A stretch of DNA of 39,133 nucleotides from Sandaracinaceae bacterium (GTDB taxonomy: Bacteria > Myxococcota_A > Polyangia > Polyangiales > Sandaracinaceae): NCBI GenBank assembly GCA_040218145.1, contig JAVJQK010000006.1:1-39133 (forward strand). The letters are read 5' to 3'. Positions 30,694-38,966 of this stretch are shown here, piece by piece. The notes under the pieces were generated by a model. That model saw nothing but the letters and a program-made list of their open reading frames with translations. It did not search any database and was not told where the DNA came from. The position numbers were made by a program, and so were the translations under genes. The stretch's first letter is position 1; every line of letters begins with the position of its first letter.

Positions 30694-31701
30694 ATGGATC
30701 CGGTGACCTTGATCGCGGTCCCCGCCGCGCTCGCCGTCGCGGGCGGGGTCGCCTGGTACGGCCATCGGCAGAAGAAGGCGCGCGAGGCGACCTGGCGCGC
30801 GCTCGCCGCCGAGCGGGGCGGCACGTACCACCCGGCCAAGACGAGCCTGTTCAAGCAGCAGCACGCCGCGGTCGAGGTGCAGGTGGGGCAGGCGCTGGTC
30901 TACCTCGACACCTACGTGGTCTCCTCCGGCAAGAGCTCGCAGACCTACACGCGCGCCCGAGCCCGCTTCTCGCTCCGCGACGCGCCCAGCTTCAAGGTCT
31001 CTCCCAAGGGCGTGCTCGCCACGGTCGGCGCGATGATCGGCTTCCAGGACGTGTCGCTCGGCCACGCCCGCTTCGACGACGACTTCGTCGTGAAGTGCGA
31101 GGACGCCGACGCGGTCCGCGAGGTCTTCTCCACCGAGACCATGGAGCGCCTGGTCGGGGGGCTGTGGCCGGCGCGCATCGAGTCCACGGGCGGACTCGTG
31201 ACGCTGACCACGACCGGCGCGCTGCGCGATCACGCGAAGCTCGAGGTGATGCTGGACGTCACCGGCGCGCTCGCGAGCTACGGGCCGGCGACGCTCGCTC
31301 GCTACGCGGAGCACCCCGACGCGCGCTTCACGCCCGTCTCGGGTCGCTGGGAACGGCCCAGCCCGGCGCGTTTGTCGGTGGAGACGAAGGAGGGCCGGGT
31401 CGACGTGCGGGCCCGGCTGGCGACGGGCGGCGTCATCCTGCGCGCGGCGCGCAAGCTCGAGCGCGACGACGTGGAGCCCTTCGACGGCGCCCTCCCGAGC
31501 GGGGAGGGGATCCCACGCGGCCTCGTGCCCGAGCCGGCGCGTCGTCACCTGAGCGCGGTCGGTGAGTGTCTCCTCGAGGCCGACGAGCGCCGGCTGCTCC
31601 TCACCTGGGAGCTGCTGCCGACCCGAGAGGCGTTCGCGGCCGGCGTCGCGCTCCTGGACGCGTGCGCGACCCCGCCGCGCTCGCTCGGCGCGTTCCGGTA
31701 G
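30694..31701 (+). CDS. Membrane-anchored protein of unknown function (DUF3137-like in parts)
   Basis: 335 residues. A single N-terminal membrane segment (about 4-22, LIAVPAALAVAGGVAWYG) with a basic stop, then a soluble region. The part DDDFVVKCEDADAVREVFSTETMERL resembles DUF3137 proteins; the rest I do not recognise. Chosen ATG 30694 because upstream frame sequence has no signal and lies over msrB. Ends three bases before the converging coiled-coil/HhH gene. Confidence 0.65.
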   Translation: MDPVTLIAVPAALAVAGGVAWYGHRQKKAREATWRALAAERGGTYHPAKTSLFKQQHAAVEVQVGQALVYLDTYVVSSGKSSQTYTRARARFSLRDAPSFKVSPKGVLATVGAMIGFQDVSLGHARFDDDFVVKCEDADAVREVFSTETMERLVGGLWPARIESTGGLVTLTTTGALRDHAKLEVMLDVTGALASYGPATLARYAEHPDARFTPVSGRWERPSPARLSVETKEGRVDVRARLATGGVILRAARKLERDDVEPFDGALPSGEGIPRGLVPEPARRHLSAVGECLLEADERRLLLTWELLPTREAFAAGVALLDACATPPRSLGAFR

Positions 31702-31704
31702 GCG

Positions 31705-32985
31705 TCAGCCGATCGCGCCCGCCGAGCGGATCCACGCGCGGACGCGCCCGGCCTTGACGCCGAGCTGGGTGGCCGCGCGGTGCACGTCGTCGTCCTGCCA
31801 CGAGGCGACCTGCGCGATCCGGGTCACCCCGATCGCGTACAGCGCCTTGGCGTACTTCGGACCGACGCCCTTGATGCGCGTGAGGTCGTCGCCGTCCGGC
31901 GGCGGCCCCGCCGCGGGCGGCGCGATGCTGTCTCGGATCTCGGTCAGCTGGCGCCCCTGCGCCTCGATCCGCTCCCGCAGCGCCTTCTCGTCGTCGCCCG
32001 TCTTGAGCACGAGCGCGCGCATGTCGTCGAGCTGGGCGCGCAGCTCGTCGACCAGGTCGCCGCTGCGGTCGTGACGGAGCTCCTCGGCGAGCTCCTCGAA
32101 GAGCGACTCCAGCCGCTCCACCCGCGCCGTCATCGAGCCGCGCTCGTCGAGGGCCTCGCGCAGCTCGCGCTGCTCGCCCGCCACCTGCTCGACCCGGCCT
32201 TCGATCGCGCCGAGCTGGTGGCCGACGCGCTCCAGGCGCATGCGCACCCGCGCGATCTCGCCGCCCTCCTCGAGGTGGTCGAGGCGATCCTCGAGCGACG
32301 CGAAGCGAGAGGCCTGCTCCGCCTGGGTGAGGTCGGCCTCGGCGAAGCGGCGGCGCAGCTCCTCGGCCAGCGAGTCGCGGCGCTGCTCCATGTCGCGGAG
32401 CTGACCCTCGACGCCGTCGGGCGACGTGGCGCCCTTCTCGGCGAGCTCGGCGAGCAGGGCGTCGAGGCGCTCCTCCTTCGCCTCGAGCCGCGTGCGGAGC
32501 TCGTCCAGCTCGTGCCGCTGGCGGGCGACCGCGCTGCGGGCCTGGTCGAGCTGCGTGTCCATCTGCGCGAGGCGCTGGCGCTGCGGAGGCCGCGCGCTCG
32601 GGTCACGGCGCGGCGGAGGCGGGTCGCTCGGCTTGGGCATGCTCGCCGGGGGCACGCTGTTCGGCCGCGGCTGGCTGGGAGGCCGCGAAGGCGAGGGCGC
32701 CGACGACGAGGCTCGCGCCGACGCGGCCCGCGACACGGGGGGTGACGATCGGGGCGGCGCCGGCGGCGACGAGCGCGGGGGCGCCGGAGCGCGGGGCGGG
32801 ATGCGCGAGCTCGGCGTGGACGGCGGCTTCGACGCGGGCCGGGGCCGAGGCTCGGGCAGGTCGAGCCCCGCCTTGCGCAGCTCGGGTAGGAGGACCTCCA
32901 TCGTGCCCTCGATCGTCGGATCCTCGCCGTCGTCCGGGATCGCGACGTTCGGGTCGGTCTTCTCTTCCTCGCTGGGCCCGCTCAT
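31705..32985 (-). CDS. Coiled-coil protein with C-terminal helix-hairpin-helix domain
   Basis: 426 residues in three parts. An acidic N-terminus (1-45) and a Pro/Ser/Arg-rich disordered stretch (about 45-140), then long heptad-type coiled coil (about 140-340, e.g. LDQARSAVARQRHELDELRTRL), then a helix-hairpin-helix end DLTRIKGVGPKYAKALYAIG (about 370-390) and AATQLGVKAGRVRAWIR. The end is similar to the HhH/DUF4332 tails seen on coiled-coil proteins, which can bind DNA. It starts 18 bases before the NUDIX gene end on the same strand. Confidence 0.75.
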   Translation of the reverse strand: MSGPSEEEKTDPNVAIPDDGEDPTIEGTMEVLLPELRKAGLDLPEPRPRPASKPPSTPSSRIPPRAPAPPRSSPPAPPRSSPPVSRAASARASSSAPSPSRPPSQPRPNSVPPASMPKPSDPPPPRRDPSARPPQRQRLAQMDTQLDQARSAVARQRHELDELRTRLEAKEERLDALLAELAEKGATSPDGVEGQLRDMEQRRDSLAEELRRRFAEADLTQAEQASRFASLEDRLDHLEEGGEIARVRMRLERVGHQLGAIEGRVEQVAGEQRELREALDERGSMTARVERLESLFEELAEELRHDRSGDLVDELRAQLDDMRALVLKTGDDEKALRERIEAQGRQLTEIRDSIAPPAAGPPPDGDDLTRIKGVGPKYAKALYAIGVTRIAQVASWQDDDVHRAATQLGVKAGRVRAWIRSAGAIG

Positions 32986-33003
32986 GCTCGGCGCGGGAGC
33001 ATA

Positions 33004-33540
33004 TCACCAGATGCGGTGGCTCCGGGCCCAGGAGACGAACCAGCGCACCGAGGGCGTCACGAGGTCGTCCGAGCCGACGAGCGCGTCGAACGCCTCGGGG
33101 GTGAACCGCGCGACCTCCGCGACCTCGCTGGGCTGCGCCACGAAGGGGCCGTCGCTCTGCCCCTGGTAGAGCACGAGGTGCTCGTAGTGCACGCCCGGCT
33201 CCGGCCCGAAGGCGCCGAGGCGCGTCAGCGGGCAGCGCACGCCCAGCTCCTCTTCGAGCTCGCGCGCCGCGACCGCGTCGTACACCGCGTCGAGCCCGGC
33301 GTCGGGGGCCTCCAGGTCTGGGTAATCCGGCGCCTCGACGTGTCCGGACGCCGAGATGTCCCAGTGGCCGGGGTAGGTGCGCTTGGCCGCGTGTCGGCGC
33401 TGCAGCACGAGCCGCCCCGCGGGATCGAAGAGCAGGACCTGTACGCTCCGATGCGGCAGGCGTCGGTCGTGCACCTCGGCGCGATCGGTCCAGCGAAGGA
33501 ACCGGTTGTCCGCGTCGACGACGGCGACCTGCTCGGGCAT
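33004..33540 (-). CDS. NUDIX hydrolase of isopentenyl-diphosphate-isomerase-like type
   Basis: 178 residues. VDADNRFLRWTDRAEVHDRRLPHRSVQVLLFD and RRHAAKRTYPGHWDISASGHV match the N-terminal half of IDI-like NUDIX proteins (YfcD type). The Nudix box is interrupted by about ten extra residues but its second part AARELEEELGV is intact. Not a proven isomerase: many such proteins are pyrophosphatases. I use ATG 33540; a longer start at 33585 would overlap the divergent gene. 43 bases separate the two starts. Confidence 0.8.
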   Translation of the reverse strand: MPEQVAVVDADNRFLRWTDRAEVHDRRLPHRSVQVLLFDPAGRLVLQRRHAAKRTYPGHWDISASGHVEAPDYPDLEAPDAGLDAVYDAVAARELEEELGVRCPLTRLGAFGPEPGVHYEHLVLYQGQSDGPFVAQPSEVAEVARFTPEAFDALVGSDDLVTPSVRWFVSWARSHRIW

Positions 33541-33583
33541 GCTCGGCTTGATAGCATCGCGAGCGAGGGGATACAGACAGCTC

Positions 33584-36500
33584 ATGGCCAAGCGAAAGCG
33601 TCGCTCCGCGCTCGGACGGACCCTGAAGGTGCTCCGCCGCAGCTATGCGAACGCGGCCGAGATCGTGCGCGTCGGTCGGCTGACCGCGCCTCACCGCACC
33701 GCCTACGACGTCGTGCACAGCGACCGCATGTACTCGCTGCGCCGCTACGAGGGCATCGAGCGCGACGAGGCCGTGGACCGGGTGCCGCTCCTCCTCGTGC
33801 CCCCGCTCATGGTCACGAGCGAGATCTACGACATGTCGCCCGACGTGAGCGCGGTCAGCTACCTGCTGGGGCAGGGCGTCGACGTGTGGCTGATCGACTT
33901 CGGCGCCCCCGAGCAGATCGAGGGCGGGATGAAGCGCACCCTCGACGACCACGTGCGCGCCTGCGACGACGCGATCCAGCGCGTGCGCGACGCGTGCGAC
34001 CGCGACGTGCACCTCGCCGGCTACTCGCAGGGCGGCATGTTCTGCTACCAGGCCGCGGCCTATCGTCGGACGGAAGGCCTCGCGTCGATCATCACCTTCG
34101 GCAGCCCCGTCGACATCCGGAAGAACACGCCGGTGCCGATGAGCGATCAGGTGGCGGAGAAGCTCATCGGCGGTCTGCGCACCGTGATCGAGCGGCCGCT
34201 CAACGAGCTCGAGGGGCTCCCCGGGTTCCTGACCAGCATCGGCTTCAAGATGGTCAGCCCGAAGAAGGAGCTGCAGCAGGTGGTCGACTTCGTGGCCAAG
34301 CTCCACGACCGACAGGCGCTCGAGAAGCGCGAGACCCGGCGCCGCTTCCTGGGCGGCGAGGGCTTCGTCGCCTGGCCCGGGCCCGCGCTCCGCACCTTCA
34401 TCGACGAGTTCATCGTCGCCAACCGCATGGCCTCGGGCGGCTTCGTCATCGACGGCCGCACCGTCACCCTCGCGGACCTGACCTGCCCGATCCTCTTCTT
34501 CGTCGGGCTCACCGACGACATCGCGAAGCCCGCCGCGGTGCGCGCCATCACCGGCGCGGCGCTCAACGCCGACGTTCGCGAGGTCGGCCTGCGCGCCGGT
34601 CACCTCGGCCTGGTGGTGGGCAGCAAGGCGCTCGCGCAGACGTGGCCCACCGTGTCGGGCTGGATGCGCTGGGTCGACGGCGGCGGAGAGCTGCCCGAGC
34701 TGCTCCGCGAGCAAGAGGCGCAGGCGCCCATCGACGACATCGACGACGTCGCGTTCGACGAGCTCGATCTGGACGTCGAGGACTTCTACGACTTCGCGAC
34801 CGACGCGGTGGAGGAGGCGGTCAAGAGCCTCGGGCGGGTGAGCGAGGACGTCAGCTCCGCCATCGACACGCTGCGCTGGCAGCTCCCGCGGTTGAGCCGA
34901 CTCCGCAAGATCCGGAGCGACACGCTCGTCAGCCTCGGTCGCGAGCTCGCGCAGAAGGCCGAAGAGATGCCCGACGCCACGTTCTTCCTCTGGAAGGGGC
35001 GCGCGTTCAGCTACGCGGACGCCGACCGGCGCGTGGACGCCATCGTGCGCGGGCTGTTCGAGATCGGCGTGCAGCCGGGCGACCGGGTCGGCGTGTTGAT
35101 GCGCAGCCGCCCGACGTACCTGTCCATCGTCGCGGCGCTCAACCGCATGCGGGCCACGGCGGTGCTGCTCAGCCCCGAGATGAAGCGCGCGTCCCTCGAG
35201 CGCGCCCTGAGCGTCGGCCAGGTCAAGCACCTCATCGCCGACCCGGAGAACGTGCGCGCGGCCCGGGACGCGTTCGAGGGCCCCGTGTTCGCGCTCGGCG
35301 GGCCCTACGGCGCCGCGCGCGAGATCCCCGACGGCGTCGGCGACATGGAGGACATCGACCCCGCGAAGGTGCATCTGCCGCCGGACTACGAGCCCAACGC
35401 GGGCCGCGCGAGCGACGAGGCGATGATCTTGCTCACCGCGGGGCGCGCCGAGGAGCCGCGCGCGGCCCGCATCACGAACCGGCGCTGGGCGTTCAGCGCG
35501 CTCGGCGCGGCGGCCGGCGCGAGCCTGGATCCGAACGACACCGTGTATTGCGTCCTGCCGCTGCACCACGCGGCGGGCATCCTGGTCTCCGTCGGCGGCG
35601 CGCTCGTCGGCGGCTCGCGGCTGGCCCTCGGCGCGCGCTTCGCCCCCGAGCACTTCTGGAACGAGGCGCGCCGCTACGGTGCCACCGTGGTCTTCTACGC
35701 GGGCGAGATGTGCCGGGCGCTGGTGGACGCGCCGCCCGAGCTCAACGACGTCAAGAACCCGGTGCGCCTCTTCGCGGGCAGCGGCATGCGGCGCGACGTC
35801 TGGGAGCGCCTTCAGCAGCGCTTCAAGGTCGGCGTCATGGAGTTCTACGCCACGACCGAGGGCAACGCGGTCCTCGCCAACGCGAGCGGCAAGAAGGTCG
35901 CCGCGCTCGGCCGTCCGCTCCCGGGCGCGACGGACATGTCGGTGGCGCTCTACGCGTTCGAGACCGACGACTTCGTCCGCGACGAGCAAGGCTTCGTGCA
36001 GCGCGCGGGCGTGGACCAGCCCGGGATGCTCATCGCGCGCGTCGACCGCGGCCACCCCATGGCGGGCTTCGACGGCTACCTCGACGAGGCGACCACCCGC
36101 GAGCGGATCGCGCACGACGTCTTCGAGCGTGGCGACGCCTGGTTCAAGACGGGCGACCTCGTGCGTCAGGACGCGGACGGGGACTTCTGGTACGTCGACC
36201 GGGTGAGCGACACGGTCCGGACGTCCGGCGGCCCGGTCTACACGCGCGAGATCGAGGACCTGCTCTACCGCCGCGGCGACGTGGCGATGGTCGCGGTGTC
36301 GGGTCACCGCCTCCCGGGCGAAGACGGCGAGGTCGTCGTGGCCACCATCGTGCCGCGCGATGGCGAGCTGGACCTGCGCCGGCTCGAGCGCTTGGTGGAC
36401 GAGAAGCTCCAACCTCACGAGCGGCCGCGGCTCGTCCGCCTCGTCGACGCCATCCCGATGACCGACGGCTATCGGCCGCTCAAGCGCGCGCTCCGCGGGC

Positions 36501-36592
36501 CGGCGGCCCAGCCGCGGGCCGTGTACGCCCGCACCGACGGCGCGTACAAAGAGGTCGCCGATCCGCCCCGGCCCGAGGCGCGGGCCAAGTAG
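33584..36592 (+). CDS. PhaC-like alpha/beta hydrolase fused to AMP-dependent acyl ligase
   Basis: 1002 residues. Residues about 1-370 are PHA-synthase-like: VPPLMVTSEIYDMSPDVS, VWLIDFGAPE, the nucleophile elbow LAGYSQGGMF with Ser148 where PhaC has Cys, GLTDDIAKP (Asp) and AGHLGLVVG (His). An acidic linker (about 385-430) leads to an AMP-ligase (about 460-990): MEFYATTEGN near 752, GDAWFKTGDLVRQDADGDFWYVDR near 850, and Lys in YRPLK near 966. The phosphate loop near 614 reads ILLTAGRAEEPRAARI and lacks the usual Ser/Thr-Gly-rich pattern and Lys, so ligase activity may be altered. Ser instead of Cys argues against true polymer synthesis. Probably makes or hydrolyses acyl esters. Confidence 0.85.
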   Translation: MAKRKRRSALGRTLKVLRRSYANAAEIVRVGRLTAPHRTAYDVVHSDRMYSLRRYEGIERDEAVDRVPLLLVPPLMVTSEIYDMSPDVSAVSYLLGQGVDVWLIDFGAPEQIEGGMKRTLDDHVRACDDAIQRVRDACDRDVHLAGYSQGGMFCYQAAAYRRTEGLASIITFGSPVDIRKNTPVPMSDQVAEKLIGGLRTVIERPLNELEGLPGFLTSIGFKMVSPKKELQQVVDFVAKLHDRQALEKRETRRRFLGGEGFVAWPGPALRTFIDEFIVANRMASGGFVIDGRTVTLADLTCPILFFVGLTDDIAKPAAVRAITGAALNADVREVGLRAGHLGLVVGSKALAQTWPTVSGWMRWVDGGGELPELLREQEAQAPIDDIDDVAFDELDLDVEDFYDFATDAVEEAVKSLGRVSEDVSSAIDTLRWQLPRLSRLRKIRSDTLVSLGRELAQKAEEMPDATFFLWKGRAFSYADADRRVDAIVRGLFEIGVQPGDRVGVLMRSRPTYLSIVAALNRMRATAVLLSPEMKRASLERALSVGQVKHLIADPENVRAARDAFEGPVFALGGPYGAAREIPDGVGDMEDIDPAKVHLPPDYEPNAGRASDEAMILLTAGRAEEPRAARITNRRWAFSALGAAAGASLDPNDTVYCVLPLHHAAGILVSVGGALVGGSRLALGARFAPEHFWNEARRYGATVVFYAGEMCRALVDAPPELNDVKNPVRLFAGSGMRRDVWERLQQRFKVGVMEFYATTEGNAVLANASGKKVAALGRPLPGATDMSVALYAFETDDFVRDEQGFVQRAGVDQPGMLIARVDRGHPMAGFDGYLDEATTRERIAHDVFERGDAWFKTGDLVRQDADGDFWYVDRVSDTVRTSGGPVYTREIEDLLYRRGDVAMVAVSGHRLPGEDGEVVVATIVPRDGELDLRRLERLVDEKLQPHERPRLVRLVDAIPMTDGYRPLKRALRGPAAQPRAVYARTDGAYKEVADPPRPEARAK

Positions 36593-36633
36593 ACGCGCTT
36601 CAGGGTCTCCCGCCGCTGCCGTTCGGCTCCCGT

Positions 36634-37518
36634 ATGGATGCCGCTCGCAACGATCAGAACTACGGGCGGGGCGTCGCCTCGGTCTCGCACGGGGGCTGGC
36701 TGAGCCCGGAGGAGGTGGGAGAAGACCTGCGGCGCGTGTTCGGCGCGCCCGACTACCACCCGCCGGTCCTCCCCGCGGTGGCGCTCGAGGTGCACGGCCT
36801 CGTCAAGCGCGCCGACGTCGGCATCCCCGAGGTCGTGTCGGTGATCGAGCACGACGCGATGCTGGCCGCCGAGGTGCTGCGCGTCGCCTCGTCCGCCGCC
36901 TACGCCACCAAGATGCCGCCCCGCTCTCTCCAGGACGCCGCGGCGCGCCTGGGGCTGTCGGGCCTGCGCGACGTGGTGTGGCAGGTCGCGATGGGCAAGG
37001 TCTTCCGCGTCCAGGGCTACGAGCGCACGATGGACGGGCTGCGCAAGCACAGCGTCGCCGTCGCGACCCTCACGCGCTTCGTCGCGTCGCACACCTCGGT
37101 CGCGATGGAGTACGGCTTCCTGCTCGGGCTGCTGCACGACGTCGGGCTCGTCGCGATGATCCACGCGCTCGCCGAGCGGGGCGCGACGCCGCCCGATCTC
37201 GGAGATCTCGCGGTGGAGCTCGACGCCTACCACTGCGAAGCGGGCGAGACCGTGGCGCGCCTGTGGGGGCTGCCGGTCGAGCTGCAGTGGATGATCGGCG
37301 CGCACCGTCACCCCGACCTCGGCGGGTTCCGGCACCCGGTCATCGCGTGCGAGTGCCTGGCGCACTACCTCGCGGACCAGGCGGGACGCGGGCCAGGCCT
37401 CCCGGGGCAGCACGACACCGTCAGCCCCGACGCGGTCGACGTCGCGCTCGCGGAGCTGCGGATCTCGGAGCGTGACCTCGTCCGCCTGGGCGAAGAAGGA
37501 CGCGCGCTGCTGGAGTAA
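36634..37518 (+). CDS. HDOD domain protein
   Basis: 294 residues. HDOD domain from about 35 to 240: PPVLPAVALEVHGLVKRADVGIPEVVSVIEHDAMLAAEVLRVASSAAY, AARLGLSGLRDVVWQVAMGKVF, and YGFLLGLLHDVGL, where the His-Asp pair is kept. HDOD proteins are regulatory and most lack phosphodiesterase activity. The ATG at 36634 begins MDAARNDQ. It lies 41 bases after the fusion gene and nine bases before the methyltransferase gene. Confidence 0.85.
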   Translation: MDAARNDQNYGRGVASVSHGGWLSPEEVGEDLRRVFGAPDYHPPVLPAVALEVHGLVKRADVGIPEVVSVIEHDAMLAAEVLRVASSAAYATKMPPRSLQDAAARLGLSGLRDVVWQVAMGKVFRVQGYERTMDGLRKHSVAVATLTRFVASHTSVAMEYGFLLGLLHDVGLVAMIHALAERGATPPDLGDLAVELDAYHCEAGETVARLWGLPVELQWMIGAHRHPDLGGFRHPVIACECLAHYLADQAGRGPGLPGQHDTVSPDAVDVALAELRISERDLVRLGEEGRALLE

Positions 37519-37527
37519 TCTCGGGGG

Positions 37528-38262
37528 GTGACCGAGCCGCAGCTCTACCGAGACCTCTCGACCTGGTACCGGCTCCTCACGCCGAAGGAGGAGTACGAAG
37601 ACGAGGCGGAGATGTACCGCGCCATCTTCGCGCGCGCCGTGCCGGGCGCCTCGACCCTGCTCGAGCTCGGCGCGGGCGCGGGGCACAACGCGTTCCACCT
37701 GAAGGCGCACTACGAGTGCACCCTGACGGACCTGTCCGAGCCGATGCTGGCGCTGAGCCGTGACCTGAACCCGGACTGCGAGCATGCGCTGGGCGACATG
37801 CGCACGCTGCGGCTCGATCGCGTCTTCGACCTGGTGCTGATCCACGACGCCGTCATGTACATGCGCACGCGGAGCGACCTGCGCGCCGCGGTCGAGACGG
37901 CGCTGTCGCACCTTCGGCCTGGAGGCGCGGCGCTCTTCGTGCCCGACTACGTCAAGGAGACGTTCGTCGGGGGTCGGCAGGTGTTCGAGCGAGAGGAGCC
38001 GGGCCGGAGCATGGTCTGCGTCGAGTGGGACTGGGACCCCGACCCAGAGGACGATACGTTCATCGGCGACTATGTCTTCGTGCTCCAGGAGGGCGGCGGC
38101 GAGGTCAGGGTGGTGCGAGACCGGCACGAGGTGAGCTGCTTCCCGCGCCGGGTCTGGATGGACACGCTGCGCGCGGTCGGCTTCGAGCCGGAGCTGCTGA
38201 TCCAGGCGAACGCGGCGCCCTACGATGCGCAAGAGGTGTTCTTGGGCGTGAAGGGAGGCTGA
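37528..38262 (+). CDS. Class I SAM-dependent methyltransferase
   Basis: 244 residues. TLLELGAGAGHNAFHL is the SAM-binding motif I (about 43-58), TLTDLSEPML gives the acidic loop, ALGDMRTLRLDRVFDLVLIHDAVMYM is motif II/III and LRPGGAALFVPDYV follows. Substrate unknown; the C-terminal RRVWMDTLRAVGFE segment occurs in small-molecule methyltransferases of this class. GTG start at 37528 with a G-rich ribosome site directly upstream. Last gene before the right-hand repeat array. Confidence 0.85.
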   Translation: MTEPQLYRDLSTWYRLLTPKEEYEDEAEMYRAIFARAVPGASTLLELGAGAGHNAFHLKAHYECTLTDLSEPMLALSRDLNPDCEHALGDMRTLRLDRVFDLVLIHDAVMYMRTRSDLRAAVETALSHLRPGGAALFVPDYVKETFVGGRQVFEREEPGRSMVCVEWDWDPDPEDDTFIGDYVFVLQEGGGEVRVVRDRHEVSCFPRRVWMDTLRAVGFEPELLIQANAAPYDAQEVFLGVKGG

Positions 38263-38310
38263 AGAGAGCGCCCGGCGTGGGTGGACCTCCCTCGGTGATC
38301 GCGGCCTGCG

Positions 38311-38753
38311 TGTCCGCATCCGCCTGTGCCTGTGATTCCGCCTCCGCCTCTGCTTTCGCCTCCCCTGCCGCTCCCGCTCCCGACTCCGCCTCCGCTGCCG
38401 CTTCCGCGCCCGCTTCCGCTTCCGCTTCCGCTTCCGCGCCCGCTGCCGCTTCCGCTGCCGCTTCCGCTTCCGCTGCCGCTTCCGCTGCCGCTTCCGCTTC
38501 CGCGCCCGCTGCCGCTTCCGCTTCCGCTGCCGCTGCCGCTTCCGCTCCCGTTCCCGCTCCCGCTCCCGCTCCTGCTCCCGCTCCCGCTCCCGCTCCCGTT
38601 CCCGCTCCCGTTCCCGTTCCCGTTCCCGTTCCCGTTCCCGTTCCCGTTCCCGTTCCCGTTCCCGCTCCCGCTCCCGCTCCCGCTCCCGCTCCCGTTCCCG
38701 TTCCCGTTCCCGTTCCCGTTCCCGTTCCCGTTCCCGTTCCCGCTCCCGCTGGC
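38311..38753. repeat. Long hexanucleotide array (CTTCCG, CTGCCG, CTCCCG, TTCCCG blocks)
   Basis: Over 400 bases of period-6 units. The first third is degenerate (tccgcatc, tccgcct units), then CTTCCG and CTGCCG units alternate (about 38398-38540), then CTCCCG units, about a dozen TTCCCG, about five CTCCCG, and finally about nine TTCCCG. Blocks of identical variants next to each other point to successive local expansions. The complement has GG runs in the early part and GGG runs in the later part, so the later part fits a G-quadruplex pattern. Frames on both strands encode dipeptide repeats (PL/PF, AS, GN/GS) and are not considered genes. 38263-38310 shows nothing. Confidence 0.95.
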
Positions 38754-38756
38754 TCT

Positions 38757-38966
38757 AAGAGAGCAATGTGAATGGCACTCGTCCTCCGCCATCGACGGTG
38801 CCGGACGCGGGCGGGCGAGTAAAGGAGGCCTGCGGCCCCAGCCTGCGGCTGGCTTCGGGCCCTCCGGGCCCTCGTCCTTGACTAGCCCACCCGCGCCCAG
38901 CGGCGGGCGGGGTGAGGACGAAGGGTGTCAGGTCGACTTGCGGGTTGTCTCCGACGGAGGGGCGAG
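38757..38966. other. Hairpin-rich leader before the second four-helix-bundle gene
   Basis: About 210 bases without a gene. Three successive hairpins are visible: CCAGCC-TGC-GGCTGG at 38838-38852, GGGCCC-TCC-GGGCCC at 38857-38871, and a longer one whose outer arms CGTCCT (38873-38878) and AGGACG (38915-38920) enclose CACCC/GGGTG. Next to the gene is GGAGGGGCGAG, the ribosome site. It corresponds in length to the leader of the left four-helix-bundle gene. Confidence 0.6.

Noticed and set aside
38311-38753. CRISPR array
   Set aside because: The repeat unit is six bases with no unique spacers and no cas genes nearby.
38757-38790. Sigma-54 promoter suggested by TGGCACTCG
   Set aside because: The distance between the GG and the next GC is 12 bases instead of 10.
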